Numbered from the stretch's first letter, positions 15,667 through 26,237 are shown. The stretch: 41,191 nucleotides of DNA from Piscirickettsiaceae bacterium NZ-RLO1 (GCA_001644975.1 LVCQ01000011.1:1-41191); one strand, 5' to 3'. Translations and numbers: made by a program. Notes: generated by a model from the letters alone, not told the origin.

Positions 15667-15694
15667 AGCCCTCACACTGAGGGCTATTATTTTT
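15667..15694 (+). terminator. Rho-independent terminator of the phasin transcript
   Basis: AGCCCTC (15667-15673) pairs with GAGGGCT (15679-15685) across a 5-base loop and is followed by ATTATTTTT. It ends plus-strand transcription just before the convergent phaC stop codon. Confidence 0.75.
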
Positions 15695-16754
15695 CTATAG
15701 TCATCACAATTCTTTCAATCACCTGGTTTTGTACTTTATCACTAATGTACAAACCAATATGGCCCGTATTAAAGCCATATTCTTGATAACCCAATCGCTC
15801 ATGTTGAACAACTTGGCCTAATGCTTGGCTTGCGCTAGCAGGAACCAGCGAATCATGGTTAGCATATAAATTTAACGTTGGCACAGCTAAGTTAGCAAGA
15901 TAAAGCGGCTGTTCTTCAATCAATAATCGACCAGAAAATAAAAGATTATTCATATAAAAATCGTCTATAAACTCATTCAACGCATCAGCAGATAACCAAC
16001 CTGAATCCCATAACCACTGTTCTAGCTGATAAAATTCATGACGTTGCTGTGGCTCTAAATAAATAAAGTTTGCATATTTGAGCATCAACAAGCGGGTGGG
16101 CTGCTGGCACGCCAACCAATGATTAATACTACGAGAATTAATCAGGTTTCCAGCCTTTGTCCTTACATTATTAAACTGTCCTTTAAGTGCTATAGACTGC
16201 TTAGCACGCTGCATCAAGGTATTATCAGCAGTATGAAAATCAACCGGTGTCCCCATAAGAATCAAGCGCTTTAACTTATCTGGCTGTAATAGGCTTAAAC
16301 AGAGGCTAAACACCCCGCCTTGGCAGACACCTAATAACTCTAACTGCGGCTGTTTGCAATGTAATAACACCGTATCTACAGCCTGGCTCAGTCCCTGGTT
16401 AATAATATACTCATGATAAGAGCACACACCGGCGACATGTTGATCATTTTTCCAGGATAATAAATACACATCAAAACCTGCCCTAATTAATCCGGCCAAA
16501 AAAGAGCAATCTTTTGATAAATCTAAAATACGTGGACTATTTAATAGGGCATAAACCACCAATAAGGGCCGTCCGGTTTTATTATGACTATAACCTTGCA
16601 ATTGCCATAAGCGATTTTCAGCAATCAGCTCACCTACTAGTGGCTGTTCTGGTATAATTTCAGACCGGCTTTCTTCTTTAGTTAACGCAGTAAGCTCTTG
16701 TAAACGCGTCTGATAATCGAATACTTCTTGCTCTAACTGCGTCAAATCTAGCAT
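15687..16754 (-). CDS. phaC: Class III polyhydroxyalkanoate synthase catalytic subunit PhaC
   Basis: PhaC polymerises (R)-3-hydroxyacyl-CoA into PHA at the granule surface. Its 355 residues match class III/IV synthases, not the roughly 600-residue class I enzymes. The lipase-like box is G142-V-C144-Q-G146 and the catalytic triad is Cys144, Asp301 (in NHDSLVP) and His332 (in TGHIGLY), almost the same numbering as in Allochromatium. LLVVYALLNSPRILDL and GTPVDFHTADN are class III signatures. It starts inside the end of the phaE-like gene (7-base overlap), so the two subunits are coupled. It converges with the phasin genes. Confidence 0.93.
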   Translation of the reverse strand: MLDLTQLEQEVFDYQTRLQELTALTKEESRSEIIPEQPLVGELIAENRLWQLQGYSHNKTGRPLLVVYALLNSPRILDLSKDCSFLAGLIRAGFDVYLLSWKNDQHVAGVCSYHEYIINQGLSQAVDTVLLHCKQPQLELLGVCQGGVFSLCLSLLQPDKLKRLILMGTPVDFHTADNTLMQRAKQSIALKGQFNNVRTKAGNLINSRSINHWLACQQPTRLLMLKYANFIYLEPQQRHEFYQLEQWLWDSGWLSADALNEFIDDFYMNNLLFSGRLLIEEQPLYLANLAVPTLNLYANHDSLVPASASQALGQVVQHERLGYQEYGFNTGHIGLYISDKVQNQVIERIVMTIEK

Positions 16755-17293
16755 GCGGCTATCTGCTCTTGAGCTGACAAACCTCGCCTATTAGCAACAT
16801 CTAACACAACATTTCCCAGAGTTTGTAAAGTATCATCACATAACTGTAACCATTGGCTATAGCACTCGTATAAACTCAAGGTGACACTCGATTGCAACTT
16901 ATCCCAGAGCACAGAAATAAACTGCTCAAAACAGGATTCTAATAATTGATTAAGCTCTTGACGCCACACACTGAGCTGCATCAAAAGACGAGAACACTCA
17001 ATTTCTTCAATCTGCATTTTTTGTTTTAAAAAATCACTAAACCATCGCAGTAATTCATCAGCGCCAATAGAAAGCGTATAACCTGGGAAAATATCTTGTA
17101 ATAAAAAAGAGCGTACAGATAATAAGGCACGCTTAAGTAAAGATGGGTCTTGATCTATATTCGGAACTTTAAAAGCAAGTAACAATAAATTAGCAAAGCG
17201 CAGAAAACGCTCCCCCTCTCGATGTACATGAGCATGTACTTGTGCGTGAGTGAGATCAGTATTAAACATAAACAAGCTATGCTCACCTTGCAT
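16748..17293 (-). CDS. phaE: Small PhaE-like subunit of the class III PHA synthase
   Basis: This is a 181-residue, helix-rich protein with no signal peptide, directly upstream of and overlapping phaC. Class III synthases need PhaE, normally about 350 residues, whereas class IV enzymes use a PhaR subunit of about 200 residues. This protein is therefore class IV-sized but sits beside a class III PhaC in a gammaproteobacterium. FEQFISVLWDKLQ, YSQWLQLCDDTL and the C-terminal VANRRGLSAQEQ loosely resemble PhaE's conserved C-terminal half, so it may be an N-terminally reduced PhaE. The assignment rests on position more than on motifs. The start codon follows AGGTGA, and only 13 bases separate it from the pnp terminator's T-run. 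Confidence 0.65.
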   Translation of the reverse strand: MQGEHSLFMFNTDLTHAQVHAHVHREGERFLRFANLLLLAFKVPNIDQDPSLLKRALLSVRSFLLQDIFPGYTLSIGADELLRWFSDFLKQKMQIEEIECSRLLMQLSVWRQELNQLLESCFEQFISVLWDKLQSSVTLSLYECYSQWLQLCDDTLQTLGNVVLDVANRRGLSAQEQIAAC

Positions 17294-17306
17294 CTGTCAC
17301 CTACAT

Positions 17307-17335
17307 AAAAAAAGAGCGTGCGCATATGCACGCTC
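17307..17335 (-). terminator. Rho-independent terminator of the rpsO-pnp transcript
   Basis: On the minus strand, an 8-bp stem (GAGCGTGC with GCACGCTC, 6-base loop) is followed by seven T's. It lies 33 bases after the pnp stop. Because phaE begins at 17293, the terminator leaves no ordinary room for a separate phaE promoter downstream of it. Confidence 0.85.
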
Positions 17336-17367
17336 GCTCTATAACTCGACTATGATGACGTCCACAC

Positions 17368-19536
17368 TTATTCAGGTGCAGACGTATCTTGTTGTTCTGA
17401 TTCAGATTCAGCTACTGCAGCTGGTTCTACGGGCTTTACAATGACCTCACCGGTTTGTTGATCAATGCCTTTCATCGTTAAGCGAATACGGCCCTGGCGA
17501 TCAATATCCAGCACCTTCACCTTAACACTTTGGCCTTCACTCAAACGATCACTAACCTGGTTCACACGCTCTTCACAGATCTGTGAAATATGCACCAAAC
17601 CTTGTTTACCTGAAGCCAGTGCGACAAAGCCACCAAAATCACGAATATTAGTCACAGTTCCTGGATAAACTTTGCCAATCTCAATGACCATAGTGATATC
17701 TTCAATGCGCGCTTTCGCCTCAGCTGCTTTTTCCGCATCCACCGCTGAGATTTTCACTAAACCATCATCGTCTATATCAATGCTAGTATTTGTCTCTTCG
17801 GTTAAGTTACGAATCGTCGCCCCACCCGGACCGATTAAGTCACGAATTTTATCCGCAGGAATCTTAATCGTCGTAATACGCGGTGCGAATTCAGATAAAG
17901 CACTCGGCGCAGCTACAACACTGTTCATTTTGTCAAGAATATGCATACGTCCATCATAGGCTTGAGCCAAAGCTGCTCCCATGATTTCTTTGGTAATACC
18001 CTCGATCTTAATATCCATTTGTAAAGCCGTCACGCCACGCTCAGTTCCAGCGACTTTAAAGTCCATATCACCTAAATGATCTTCATCACCCAAAATATCA
18101 GATAATACAGCAAACCGCTCATCATCTTTAATCAAGCCCATGGCAATACCTGCAACAGGCGCTTTAATCGGCACACCTGCATCCAGTAAAGCAAGAGAGG
18201 TTCCACACACCGTGGCCATGGAACTTGAGCCATTAGATTCAGTAATCTCAGACACTACACGCATAACATATGGGAATTCATCCAGTGTTGGCAACACTGC
18301 AGCAATAGCACGGCGTGCTAGACGGCCATGACCAATTTCACGCCGTTTTGGTGCACCAACCATCCCTGTCTCACCAACAGAGTACGGTGGAAAGTTATAG
18401 TGCAACATAAACGAGTCTTTGCGCTCACCCAAGGGCGAATCGATTAACTGCGCATCACGCTCTGATCCCAAGGTTGCAACAACAATCGCTTGTGTCTCAC
18501 CACGGGTAAACAGCGCAGAACCATGCGTACGTGCTAATAGTTTATTTTTAACAAAAATAGGGCGCACTGTGCGTGTATCGCGACCGTCTATGCGACGTTC
18601 ACCGGCCAAAATATTACCACGAACAATATCACGTTCTAATCGACTAAATGCTTTAGTTGCACGTACCTGATCCAAAGCATTTTCATCATCACTGACAAGA
18701 CTCGCTAAGACCGCTTCTTTTGCTTGTGCAACTGCCGCATAGCGCGTTTGCTTTTCTTGAATTTTATATGCAGCTTCTAAAGCAGCGCGTGCATGTTCAC
18801 TAACTTTTGTATTCGCTTCAGTATCTTCGGCAGGAGGCAACCAATCCCAAGCCGGTTTACCCGCTTCTTGGACAAACTCATCGATGGCAGTAATAATTGC
18901 TTGTGACTGCTCATGGCCAAATAATACGGCATTTAGCATCACTTCTTCTGATAACTCTTTCGCTTCAGATTCCACCATCAATACGGCACTGCGCGTTCCT
19001 GCAACAACAAGCTCAAGTGCTGACTTTTCTAATTCTTCATTGGTTGGATTAAGAACATATTCACCATTGATATAGCCAACACGTGCTGCTCCCATCGGAC
19101 CCAAAAATGGCACACCCGAAATGGATAAAGCCGCAGAAGCACCAATCATGGCTGGAATTTCAGGATCAACCTCAGGATCCCAAGATAATACAGTTGCCAC
19201 AACCTGGACTTCATTGATAAATGCTTTTGGAAAAAGCGGACGCAATGGCCGGTCTATTAAGCGACAGGCTAAGGTTTCTTTTTCTGTCGGCTTACCTTCA
19301 CGTTTGAAAAAGCCACCTGGAATTTTCCCAGCAGCGTATGTTTTTTCTTGATAATTAACAGTTAAAGGGAAAAAATCACGCCCTTCAACGCTTTCTTTTT
19401 GAGCAACCGCGGTAACTAATACTGAAGTGCCGCCCATATGAACAACCACAGCCCCAGAGGCTTGACGTGCAATTTCACCTGTCTCTAGCGTGACTGTATG
19501 CTTGCCATATTGAAAAACTTTTTTTATTGCGTTCAC
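17368..19536 (-). CDS. pnp: Polynucleotide phosphorylase
   Basis: PNPase is a 3'-to-5' phosphorolytic exoribonuclease and part of the RNA degradosome in many bacteria. The 722-residue protein has two RNase PH-like domains: the first with [24 protein letters not shown], the second with [16 protein letters not shown] and the active-site region [14 protein letters not shown]. Between them is the all-helical linker. A KH domain ([16 protein letters not shown]) and an S1 domain ([15 protein letters not shown]) follow, ending in an acidic tail. Every domain is complete. It follows rpsO with a hairpin in between, the classic order, and ends in a strong terminator. Confidence 0.97.
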   Translation of the reverse strand: MNAIKKVFQYGKHTVTLETGEIARQASGAVVVHMGGTSVLVTAVAQKESVEGRDFFPLTVNYQEKTYAAGKIPGGFFKREGKPTEKETLACRLIDRPLRPLFPKAFINEVQVVATVLSWDPEVDPEIPAMIGASAALSISGVPFLGPMGAARVGYINGEYVLNPTNEELEKSALELVVAGTRSAVLMVESEAKELSEEVMLNAVLFGHEQSQAIITAIDEFVQEAGKPAWDWLPPAEDTEANTKVSEHARAALEAAYKIQEKQTRYAAVAQAKEAVLASLVSDDENALDQVRATKAFSRLERDIVRGNILAGERRIDGRDTRTVRPIFVKNKLLARTHGSALFTRGETQAIVVATLGSERDAQLIDSPLGERKDSFMLHYNFPPYSVGETGMVGAPKRREIGHGRLARRAIAAVLPTLDEFPYVMRVVSEITESNGSSSMATVCGTSLALLDAGVPIKAPVAGIAMGLIKDDERFAVLSDILGDEDHLGDMDFKVAGTERGVTALQMDIKIEGITKEIMGAALAQAYDGRMHILDKMNSVVAAPSALSEFAPRITTIKIPADKIRDLIGPGGATIRNLTEETNTSIDIDDDGLVKISAVDAEKAAEAKARIEDITMVIEIGKVYPGTVTNIRDFGGFVALASGKQGLVHISQICEERVNQVSDRLSEGQSVKVKVLDIDRQGRIRLTMKGIDQQTGEVIVKPVEPAAVAESESEQQDTSAPE

Positions 19537-19563
19537 GTTGATGTTTCCTTAATTGTAAGAAAG

Positions 19564-19595
19564 CTCCAAAGCCACAAGCAGCTGCAGCTTTGGAG
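19564..19595 (-). promoter_or_regulatory. rpsO-pnp intercistronic hairpin
   Basis: CTCCAAAGC and GCTTTGGAG form a 9-bp stem around a 14-base loop in the 67-base gap between rpsO and pnp. In E. coli this gap carries the rpsO terminator and an RNase III site used in pnp autoregulation. The location and structure here are similar, but cleavage is inferred. Only a mixed CTTTCTT follows, so termination would be partial. Confidence 0.6.
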
Positions 19596-19603
19596 AAACG
19601 ACT

Positions 19604-19870
19604 TTATCGACGCAGACCTAAGCGCGCGATGAGTGAACGATAACGTTCAACGTCTTTACGCTTTAAGTAATCCAATAACTTACGACGCTGGCTAACTAGA
19701 CGAACTAGACCGCGGCGTGAGTGAAAGTCATGGTGATGCGTTTTAAAGTGGTCAGTTAGATACTTGATACGCGAAGACAATAATGCAACTTGTACTTCTG
19801 GAGAACCCGTGTCTCCTTCGGCACGTTGGAAGTCGCGAACAATTTGTTCTTTATCAGTGCTGCTTAACAT
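19604..19870 (-). CDS. rpsO: 30S ribosomal protein S15
   Basis: S15 is an early-binding 16S rRNA protein of the small subunit platform. The 88-residue length is exact for the family. [34 protein letters not shown] and [17 protein letters not shown] are conserved S15 segments. It sits between truB and pnp as in E. coli and relatives, in which S15 represses its own translation through an upstream pseudoknot. I did not model such a structure here. Confidence 0.98.
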   Translation of the reverse strand: MLSSTDKEQIVRDFQRAEGDTGSPEVQVALLSSRIKYLTDHFKTHHHDFHSRRGLVRLVSQRRKLLDYLKRKDVERYRSLIARLGLRR

Positions 19871-19934
19871 AAGAGATATACTCCAACTTAATTATTAATT
19901 AACGCTAGGATAAAAATTAATAAAATCTAAATCA

Positions 19935-20879
19935 CTAGCAATTACTTACTTCTGTAGCCAACAATCGAACTGCTTTGAGCTGATTCTCTGCCACAACTTC
20001 AGCGACACCTATGAATTGGTGTGCTTTTTCATCAAACACACAAACATAAGCACCAATCGCTTGTTGTGTATTTAAAGAAACGGGCCGTCCCGTGCGCATA
20101 TAGTACGCCATTTCTGCTGTTAAGCGCAATTCTGACATGCCCTGCAACATTGACTCTATCGGCAATAAGTAAGCATCTAAGCCGGCTAGATCATCTTGTT
20201 TAGCAAGGCCTTCTATCACAGGCCAAGGCACGAGCTGGTCTTCACTAAAATGAGCAACTTGAGTCCGACGCAGCTCACTGACATGAGCACCACAGCCTAA
20301 TGCCTGACCGATATCATCAACGAGACTCCGAATATAGGTCCCTTTGCTACAGTGCACCTGAAATTGTGCTTTCAATTTAGCCTGATCTTGCTTTAATGCC
20401 ATCAGCTCTAGTTCATAAACCGTTACATCACGAGCAGCGCGCTCAACCTCAATCCCTTGGCGTGCGAGCTTGTATAACGGTCGACCATCTTGCTTTAAGG
20501 CCGAATACATGGGCGGAACTTGTGTGATTTCACCACGGAAACTTGGCAATATGCCAATAATATCTGTCTCAGTCATCTTAGCTGGCAAAGACTCGATCAC
20601 TTCACCTTCACTATCAAGCGTGTCTGTACGCTCACCCAAGGTCGCAACAGTTTGATAACACTTATCAGTATCAAGCAAAAAACGTGAAAACTTAGTCGCC
20701 TCACCAAAACAGATCGGCAACATCCCCGTAGCCAAGGGATCGAGCGTCCCAGTATGGCCCGCTTTTTGCGCTTGATAACAACGCTTCACCCGCTGCAAGG
20801 CATGATTTGAGCTTAGCCCCGTTGGCTTATCCAGCAATAAAATGCCGTTTAGCGCTCGGCCCTTGTTACGCTTGGCCAT
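19935..20879 (-). CDS. truB: tRNA pseudouridine(55) synthase
   Basis: TruB makes pseudouridine 55 in the T-loop of tRNAs. The 314-residue protein carries the signature GHTGTLDPLATGMLP with catalytic Asp47, preceded by LLLDKPTGLSSN. The RNA-contact stretch PPMYSALKQDGRPLYKLARQG and C-S-K-G-T-Y-I-R-S-L are typical of the family. It is followed by a C-terminal PUA-like domain with MRTGRPV. The ATG overlaps the rbfA stop by one base (TAATG), so translation is coupled. Confidence 0.97.
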   Translation of the reverse strand: MAKRNKGRALNGILLLDKPTGLSSNHALQRVKRCYQAQKAGHTGTLDPLATGMLPICFGEATKFSRFLLDTDKCYQTVATLGERTDTLDSEGEVIESLPAKMTETDIIGILPSFRGEITQVPPMYSALKQDGRPLYKLARQGIEVERAARDVTVYELELMALKQDQAKLKAQFQVHCSKGTYIRSLVDDIGQALGCGAHVSELRRTQVAHFSEDQLVPWPVIEGLAKQDDLAGLDAYLLPIESMLQGMSELRLTAEMAYYMRTGRPVSLNTQQAIGAYVCVFDEKAHQFIGVAEVVAENQLKAVRLLATEVSNC

Positions 20880-21232
20880 TATGATTTGTCATACAGTGCT
20901 TTATTAATCAAAGCGGATAAGGCATTACCCTGTTCAGTCGAACCATCATATTCAAAACGCAACTTAGGTGTTGTACGCAAATTCATGCGCTTAGCCAGCA
21001 TAGAGCGTAAAAAGCCTGCAGCTTTTTGCAATACAACAAGAGCTTCTGCACGCGCTTCGGCCTCTTCCATCATGGTCACATACACTTTGGCATGCGCAAG
21101 GTCTTTAGACACGTCCACACCTGACACCGTAATCATACCGATGCGGGGATCTTTCATCTCTTGCTGCAACAACTCAGCCAGCTCTTTTTGCATCTGGTCT
21201 GCAATACGCTGGGTACGACTATACTCTTTCAT
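20879..21232 (-). CDS. rbfA: 30S ribosome-binding factor A
   Basis: RbfA helps late 30S maturation and 16S 5'-end processing, especially in the cold. The 117-residue protein has the KH-type fold with RTQRIADQMQKELAELL, MKDPRIGMITVSGVDVS, AKVYVTM and TPKLRFEYD, all conserved in the family. It lies between infB and truB, with a one-base overlap into truB. Complete. Confidence 0.96.
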   Translation of the reverse strand: MKEYSRTQRIADQMQKELAELLQQEMKDPRIGMITVSGVDVSKDLAHAKVYVTMMEEAEARAEALVVLQKAAGFLRSMLAKRMNLRTTPKLRFEYDGSTEQGNALSALINKALYDKS

Positions 21233-21281
21233 CTTCTACCTTTAAATAAGGTTGCCAGTAGGCAGCTCGCTTTATTCGCGC

Positions 21282-23957
21282 TTATAGCTGCCTAGCTACC
21301 TCGATTTTCTCGAATACTTCGATCTGATCACCGACCTTAATATCATTATAATTCTTCACACCTATACCACACTCCATGCCATTGCGAACATCCTGCACAT
21401 CGTCTTTAAAGCGTCTTAATGACTCAAGTTCACCTTCATAAATCACCACATTATCACGTAATATCCGAATCGGATTATTGCGTTTCACTGTTCCATCGAC
21501 GACCATACAGCCAGCAACAGCGCCTAATTTAGAAGAGCGGTAGACTTCACGAACTTCCGCCACACCGGTAATCTGTTCTTTAACTTCAGGAGAGAGCAAA
21601 CCAGACATTGCTGCTTTAACATCATTAATAATGTCGTAAATCACACTATAGTAACGAATCTCTAACTCTTCAGCAGCAGCTAAGCGACGTGCACTTAAGT
21701 CAGCACGCACATTAAAGCCCACCATGACCGCATTCGATGCCATGGCTAAATTAACATCAGACTCAGTGATACCGCCAACACCACTTGCGATGACTTTAAC
21801 TTTCACTTCATCCGTCGATAGTTTTGTTAATGACTCAGTCAGTGCTTCTAATGAACCCTGCACATCTGTCTTCACCAAAATATTTAAAGTACCAACATCA
21901 CCTTCTGCCATACCTTCAAACATCGCCGAGAGCTTGTTTGCTTGCTGACGCGCGAGCTTCACCTCACGGTATTTGCCTTGACGGAACAAGGCTACTTCAC
22001 GTGCTTTCTTCTCATCGGCAACCACGCTAAACTCATCTCCACCATTCGGTGTACCAGATAAGCCTAAAATTTCAACTGGACAAGAGGGTCCTACCGATTT
22101 AGTCGCATGCCCTAAATCATCATGCATCGCGCGCACACGGCCATACTCTAAGCCCGCAAGCACAATATCACCCTGTTTTAAGGTTCCTTTCTGTACTAAT
22201 AAGGAAGCCACTGAGCCCCGCCCTTTATCCAAGCGTGCCTCAAGCACAACCCCCTGTGCTGGCGCACTAACCGGTGCCTGTAATTCTAAAACTTCAGCTT
22301 GCAATAAAATACTATCTAATAAATCATCAATCCCCTGACCTGTTTTAGCAGAGACATTGATAAACATGGTGTCTCCACCCCAGTCCTCAGAAATCACCTC
22401 ATGTTGACTAAGTTCAGTACGCACACGATCTAAATCAGCGGAATCTTTATCTATCTTATTAACTGCAACAACCAACGGCACTTCAGCGGCACGCGCATGC
22501 TGAATCGCTTCGATGGTCTGCGGCATCACGCCATCATCAGCAGCAACGACTAACACTACAACATCCGTACAATTAGCTCCTCGCGCTCGCATCGCTGTAA
22601 AAGCTGCGTGTCCAGGAGTATCGAGAAAAGTAATCGTACCGCGTACATGTTTAACCTGATACGCACCGATGTGTTGAGTAATTCCACCGGCTTCACCAGC
22701 AGCCACTTTGGCACGGCGAATATAGTCAAGTAGAGAGGTTTTGCCATGATCGACATGACCCATGATTGTGACCACAGGCGCCCGTTGCTCTTGCTCGCCC
22801 TCAACATTTGCCGCGGCAAGCACTGCAACTTCCATAGCATTTTCTTGTAAAATTTTCGGTGTATGGCCTAATTCTTCAACAATTAAAACAGCGGTATCTT
22901 GATCAAGAACCTGGTTGATCGTCGCCATCACACCCATTTTCATCAAAATCTTAACAACTTCAGCTCCTTTGACTGACATTTTCTGTGCCAGCTCTGCCAC
23001 CGTAATGGCCTCAGAAATAGCGACCTCACGCTTAACAGGCGCCGTCGGCTTAGAAAAGGCATGCTGCAATTGCTCGCCGGCTTTCTGCCCACCTCGGCCT
23101 TTTCTGCCGCGCTTAGCACCACCACGCGCTTCTTGCTTCGCCGCTGCACGCTTAGATTTACTCCGCTTGGCTTGGCGCTCCATATCCGTCGCAGTAATAC
23201 CTTGCTCAACCCAGTCAGTCGCCGTGACTTTTTTCGTATGAGTATGATGCTCTTCTTCTAGCTTATTACCTGGCTCATCTAGCGCACTTTTCTGCTGAGT
23301 GGGTGCAAGCTTGGCAATACGCTCAGCCTCTAGCGCCGTTTGACGACGTGCTTCTTCTTCTGCGGCAACACGTTTGGCTTCAAGCTCAGCTTGACGACGC
23401 TCAGCCAGTTCTTTCTCTAAGCGCTCTTTTTCTGCTTTTTCAGGATCTTGCTCTGCTTGAGCTTTCTTTTGCTCTTGCTCTGCTGCTTTTTTCAATTCGG
23501 CCTGACGTTTAGCCTCGTCTTTACGCTTTTTTTCAGCTTCAAGCTGCGCTTGCTTGGCTTGTTGTTCAGCCAAACGCTCTGCCTCTAGCGCTGCTAGACG
23601 TTCAGCTTCTTCACCGGCTTTTAATTCCGCTTCTTTCGCCTCAAGCTCAGGGTCTTTTTTTACATACGTACGCTTTTTCTTGACCTGAATGTTAACCGTT
23701 TTACGTCCACCATCAGCAGACTTAACTTTTAGTTCACTATGCTCCTTGCGACGCAAAGTAATTTTACGTGGCGCTTCGCTCACATCACTACTGCCATGTG
23801 ATTTTTTCAAAAAGCTAAGCAACATCGTCTTATCTTTATCTGTTAGCACCTGCTCTGGGCCTGTTGCCGGTAAACCCGCTTCTTCTAAATGTCTTAATAA
23901 GCGTTCAACATCAACACCAATTGAACTTGCTAAACTTTTTACATTGACTTCTGACAT
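21282..23957 (-). CDS. infB: Translation initiation factor IF-2
   Basis: IF-2 is the GTPase that delivers initiator tRNA to the ribosome. The 891-residue protein begins with an IF2_N domain ([21 protein letters not shown]). A long Lys/Glu/Ala/Arg-rich helical linker follows, then a second IF2_N-type region, then the G domain with [25 protein letters not shown] and SAKTG. Domains II-IV are intact. The start at 23957 is chosen because GGGAGG lies 6 bases upstream and MSEV is the family start; an open extension to 23996 overlaps the end of nusA. The E. coli gene has internal starts yielding shorter forms; whether this one does is unknown. Confidence 0.97.
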   Translation of the reverse strand: MSEVNVKSLASSIGVDVERLLRHLEEAGLPATGPEQVLTDKDKTMLLSFLKKSHGSSDVSEAPRKITLRRKEHSELKVKSADGGRKTVNIQVKKKRTYVKKDPELEAKEAELKAGEEAERLAALEAERLAEQQAKQAQLEAEKKRKDEAKRQAELKKAAEQEQKKAQAEQDPEKAEKERLEKELAERRQAELEAKRVAAEEEARRQTALEAERIAKLAPTQQKSALDEPGNKLEEEHHTHTKKVTATDWVEQGITATDMERQAKRSKSKRAAAKQEARGGAKRGRKGRGGQKAGEQLQHAFSKPTAPVKREVAISEAITVAELAQKMSVKGAEVVKILMKMGVMATINQVLDQDTAVLIVEELGHTPKILQENAMEVAVLAAANVEGEQEQRAPVVTIMGHVDHGKTSLLDYIRRAKVAAGEAGGITQHIGAYQVKHVRGTITFLDTPGHAAFTAMRARGANCTDVVVLVVAADDGVMPQTIEAIQHARAAEVPLVVAVNKIDKDSADLDRVRTELSQHEVISEDWGGDTMFINVSAKTGQGIDDLLDSILLQAEVLELQAPVSAPAQGVVLEARLDKGRGSVASLLVQKGTLKQGDIVLAGLEYGRVRAMHDDLGHATKSVGPSCPVEILGLSGTPNGGDEFSVVADEKKAREVALFRQGKYREVKLARQQANKLSAMFEGMAEGDVGTLNILVKTDVQGSLEALTESLTKLSTDEVKVKVIASGVGGITESDVNLAMASNAVMVGFNVRADLSARRLAAAEELEIRYYSVIYDIINDVKAAMSGLLSPEVKEQITGVAEVREVYRSSKLGAVAGCMVVDGTVKRNNPIRILRDNVVIYEGELESLRRFKDDVQDVRNGMECGIGVKNYNDIKVGDQIEVFEKIEVARQL

Positions 23958-23973
23958 ACTCTGCCTCCCCAAC

Positions 23974-25491
23974 TTAGTCTTTATTGTCCTCAGCAAACCA
24001 TGGTGCTCTAGCCGTCATAATAAGCTGACCTGCTTCTTTCTCATTGAGTTCTGTTGTGATCTCAAGTAAATCGGCCACTGCTTGCTCGGCTAAATCATCC
24101 ATCGTTAAAATTTCATGCTTAGCCAACTTCAGCGCTAAGTCTCGTGTCATCCCTTCCATATTAAGTAACTCATCGGTCAAGCCAAACTCCTCAAGTTGAG
24201 CCTCATCAGCTAACTCTTGAGTTAACAGCGCATCTTTAGCACGCTGACGCAATTCCGTTACTATCTCTTCATCAAAGCCCTCAAGCTCCATCATTTCCTG
24301 CTGTGGTACATAGGCGATCTCTTCGATCGACGCAAAACCTTCTTCAATCAACACCTCAGCAGTTTCATCGTCAATGCCGAGCTTATCAATAAAGGTTTTT
24401 AATAATTTTTCAACTTCCGCCTGGTTCTTTTCATTCGCATCATTCACGCTCATAACATTTAATGTCCAACCGGTCAGACCAGAGGCTAAACGCACATTCT
24501 GACCATTGCGACCAATCGCTTGAGAGAGCGACTCTTCGGCCACAGCAATATCCATACTATGACTATCTTCATCAACCACAATAGAATCCACTTCAGCTGG
24601 GCTCATCGCATTAATCACCAGTTGCATCGGATTATCATCCCAAAGGACTATATCAATTCGCTCATTATTTAACTCACCTGAAATCGCCTGCACACGCGCA
24701 CCACGCATGCCCACACAGGCACCAATCGGATCTAAGCGCTGGTCATTGGTTTTCACTGCAACTTTTGCTCGCAACCCTGGGTCACGTGCTACCGCTTTAA
24801 TCTCAATAAGCTCTTCTGATACTTCAGGAACTTCAATTTTAAATAATTCTAATAAAAATTCATTACTGGCACGCGTTAAAATCAACTGTGGACCACGTGC
24901 TTCTTTACGGACTTCCATCAGGTACGCTCGCACACGATCGCCTGGGCGGAAAATTTCCCGGTCGATCATCTGCTCCCGTGGCAACATCGCCTCAGCACCC
25001 GCTGTACCTAAGTCAATGATAATGCTCTCACGGGTTGCTCGCTTCACCACACCTGAAACCAGCTCACCGACACGAGACAAATAAGCTTCAGCAACTTTAT
25101 TACGCTCAGCCTCACGGACTTTTTGCATAATCACCTGACGTGCCGTTTGAGCTGCAATCCGACCAAACTCAATCGACGCCATCGGTTCTTCAATAATATC
25201 ACCGGGCTTTGCTGCGGCATTTTCTTGACGATGCACACTCAGCCAAACCTCCCGATCTGGTGATTCTAATGTATCTTCAACCTCATCATCATCAATGACT
25301 GTCCAACGACGATAGGTATCGTAGTCTCCGGTTTTTTGATCAATATCAACGCGCACATCCATATCAATGCCACTACGCTTGCGTGTTGCTGCAGCCAATG
25401 CAATCTCCACAGCCTCAAAAATAATGTCTTTATCGACACCTTTCTCATTTGAAATGGCCTCGACAATAAACAGGATTTCTTTATTGCCCAT
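23974..25491 (-). CDS. nusA: Transcription termination/antitermination factor NusA
   Basis: NusA binds RNA polymerase and nascent RNA to control pausing, termination and antitermination. The 505-residue protein has an N-terminal polymerase-binding domain, an S1 domain ([18 protein letters not shown]), two KH domains ([17 protein letters not shown] and the later [12 protein letters not shown]) and two C-terminal acidic helix-hairpin-helix repeats ([18 protein letters not shown] and [18 protein letters not shown]). The two-repeat C-terminus is the long gammaproteobacterial form. It ends 16 bases before infB. In E. coli NusA regulates its own operon. Confidence 0.97.
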   Translation of the reverse strand: MGNKEILFIVEAISNEKGVDKDIIFEAVEIALAAATRKRSGIDMDVRVDIDQKTGDYDTYRRWTVIDDDEVEDTLESPDREVWLSVHRQENAAAKPGDIIEEPMASIEFGRIAAQTARQVIMQKVREAERNKVAEAYLSRVGELVSGVVKRATRESIIIDLGTAGAEAMLPREQMIDREIFRPGDRVRAYLMEVRKEARGPQLILTRASNEFLLELFKIEVPEVSEELIEIKAVARDPGLRAKVAVKTNDQRLDPIGACVGMRGARVQAISGELNNERIDIVLWDDNPMQLVINAMSPAEVDSIVVDEDSHSMDIAVAEESLSQAIGRNGQNVRLASGLTGWTLNVMSVNDANEKNQAEVEKLLKTFIDKLGIDDETAEVLIEEGFASIEEIAYVPQQEMMELEGFDEEIVTELRQRAKDALLTQELADEAQLEEFGLTDELLNMEGMTRDLALKLAKHEILTMDDLAEQAVADLLEITTELNEKEAGQLIMTARAPWFAEDNKD

Positions 25492-25566
25492 CGTTCGCCT
25501 CGCTTTCCTATCTCAAGATGTTGGTTGTTTAATGACTAAAATTATTTATATTTCTAAATCAAACGT

Positions 25567-26019
25567 CTAAAACTTCGTAAACACATTCGCACGATCAATA
25601 TCTGCCCAGCGAATATCAAACTGCTCATCCTTTACATCAATACAAACCCCCTGTTCTGTCACTGCAGTTAAGCGACCACGAATTCTACGTTTGCCATTAT
25701 TCAGAATTTTCAAGCGAATTTGTAATTCTTGCTCAAGGTAACGCTGATATTGCTCTGATGTAAACAATAACCGATCTAGGCCAGGGGACGAAACCTCCAA
25801 TGAATAATTCCCAGCAATAGGGTCTTCAACATCAAGTACTGCGCCAATCTGACGACTAACTGTCGCGCAGTCCTCTACCGTCACGCCCTCTGGACCTTCT
25901 ATATAAACACGCAAAATTGACTGAGCACCTTGAGGTACTTGCTCTATCCCCCAAAGCTCAAAACCCAGCCCTGTTACCACTAGTGATAGCATCTCAGTTA
26001 AAGATTCATTGTGTTTCAT
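25567..26019 (-). CDS. rimP: Ribosome maturation factor RimP
   Basis: RimP acts in 30S subunit maturation. The 150-residue protein has the N-terminal conserved LSLVVTGLGFELWGIEQV, then LRVYIEGPEGVTVEDCATVSR and YSLEVSSPGLDRLLF, which are the family's hallmarks. The C-terminal SH3-like domain follows (IRGRLTAVTEQGVCI and WADIDRANV). It is the first protein gene after the initiator tRNA and two hairpins, and is followed by nusA 75 bases later. Confidence 0.96.
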   Translation of the reverse strand: MKHNESLTEMLSLVVTGLGFELWGIEQVPQGAQSILRVYIEGPEGVTVEDCATVSRQIGAVLDVEDPIAGNYSLEVSSPGLDRLLFTSEQYQRYLEQELQIRLKILNNGKRRIRGRLTAVTEQGVCIDVKDEQFDIRWADIDRANVFTKF

Positions 26020-26046
26020 TACTCACATTCCACCTCAAATAAAAAA

Positions 26047-26061
26047 TGGGCACAATGCCCA
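26047..26061 (-). terminator. Hairpin 2 in the metY-rimP leader
   Basis: TGGGCA and TGCCCA form a 6-bp stem with a 3-base loop, extended by A/T pairs. On the minus strand TTTTTTATTT follows. It resembles a terminator in both directions. In E. coli two intrinsic terminators lie between metY and rimP and are relieved by CspA-family proteins; the same control is inferred here. Confidence 0.7.
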
Positions 26062-26084
26062 CTTTTTATTTTTTTAGCTAGTAA

Positions 26085-26106
26085 AAAGCCCCTAAAAAGG
26101 GGCTTT
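26085..26106 (-). terminator. Hairpin 1 in the metY-rimP leader
   Basis: AAAGCCCC and GGGGCTTT form an 8-bp stem with a 6-base loop. On the minus strand the stem ends in a run of five T's (CTTTTTAC). It lies 10 bases after the tRNA 3' end and is the first of two tandem terminator-like hairpins before rimP. Confidence 0.75.
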
Positions 26107-26115
26107 CAAAATTCT

Positions 26116-26192
<77 letters not shown>

Positions 26193-26237
26193 TCAGCAAG
26201 GAGGGATTCTACAGAAAAGAACTCACAAATGCAAGCC

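Noticed and set aside
17465-19351. Several plus-strand frames inside pnp
   Set aside because: They are antisense shadows of a highly conserved gene with no ribosome binding sites or domain motifs.
21724-23512. Plus- and minus-frame open frames inside infB
   Set aside because: They come from the biased codon composition of infB's Lys/Glu/Ala-rich region and show no domains.
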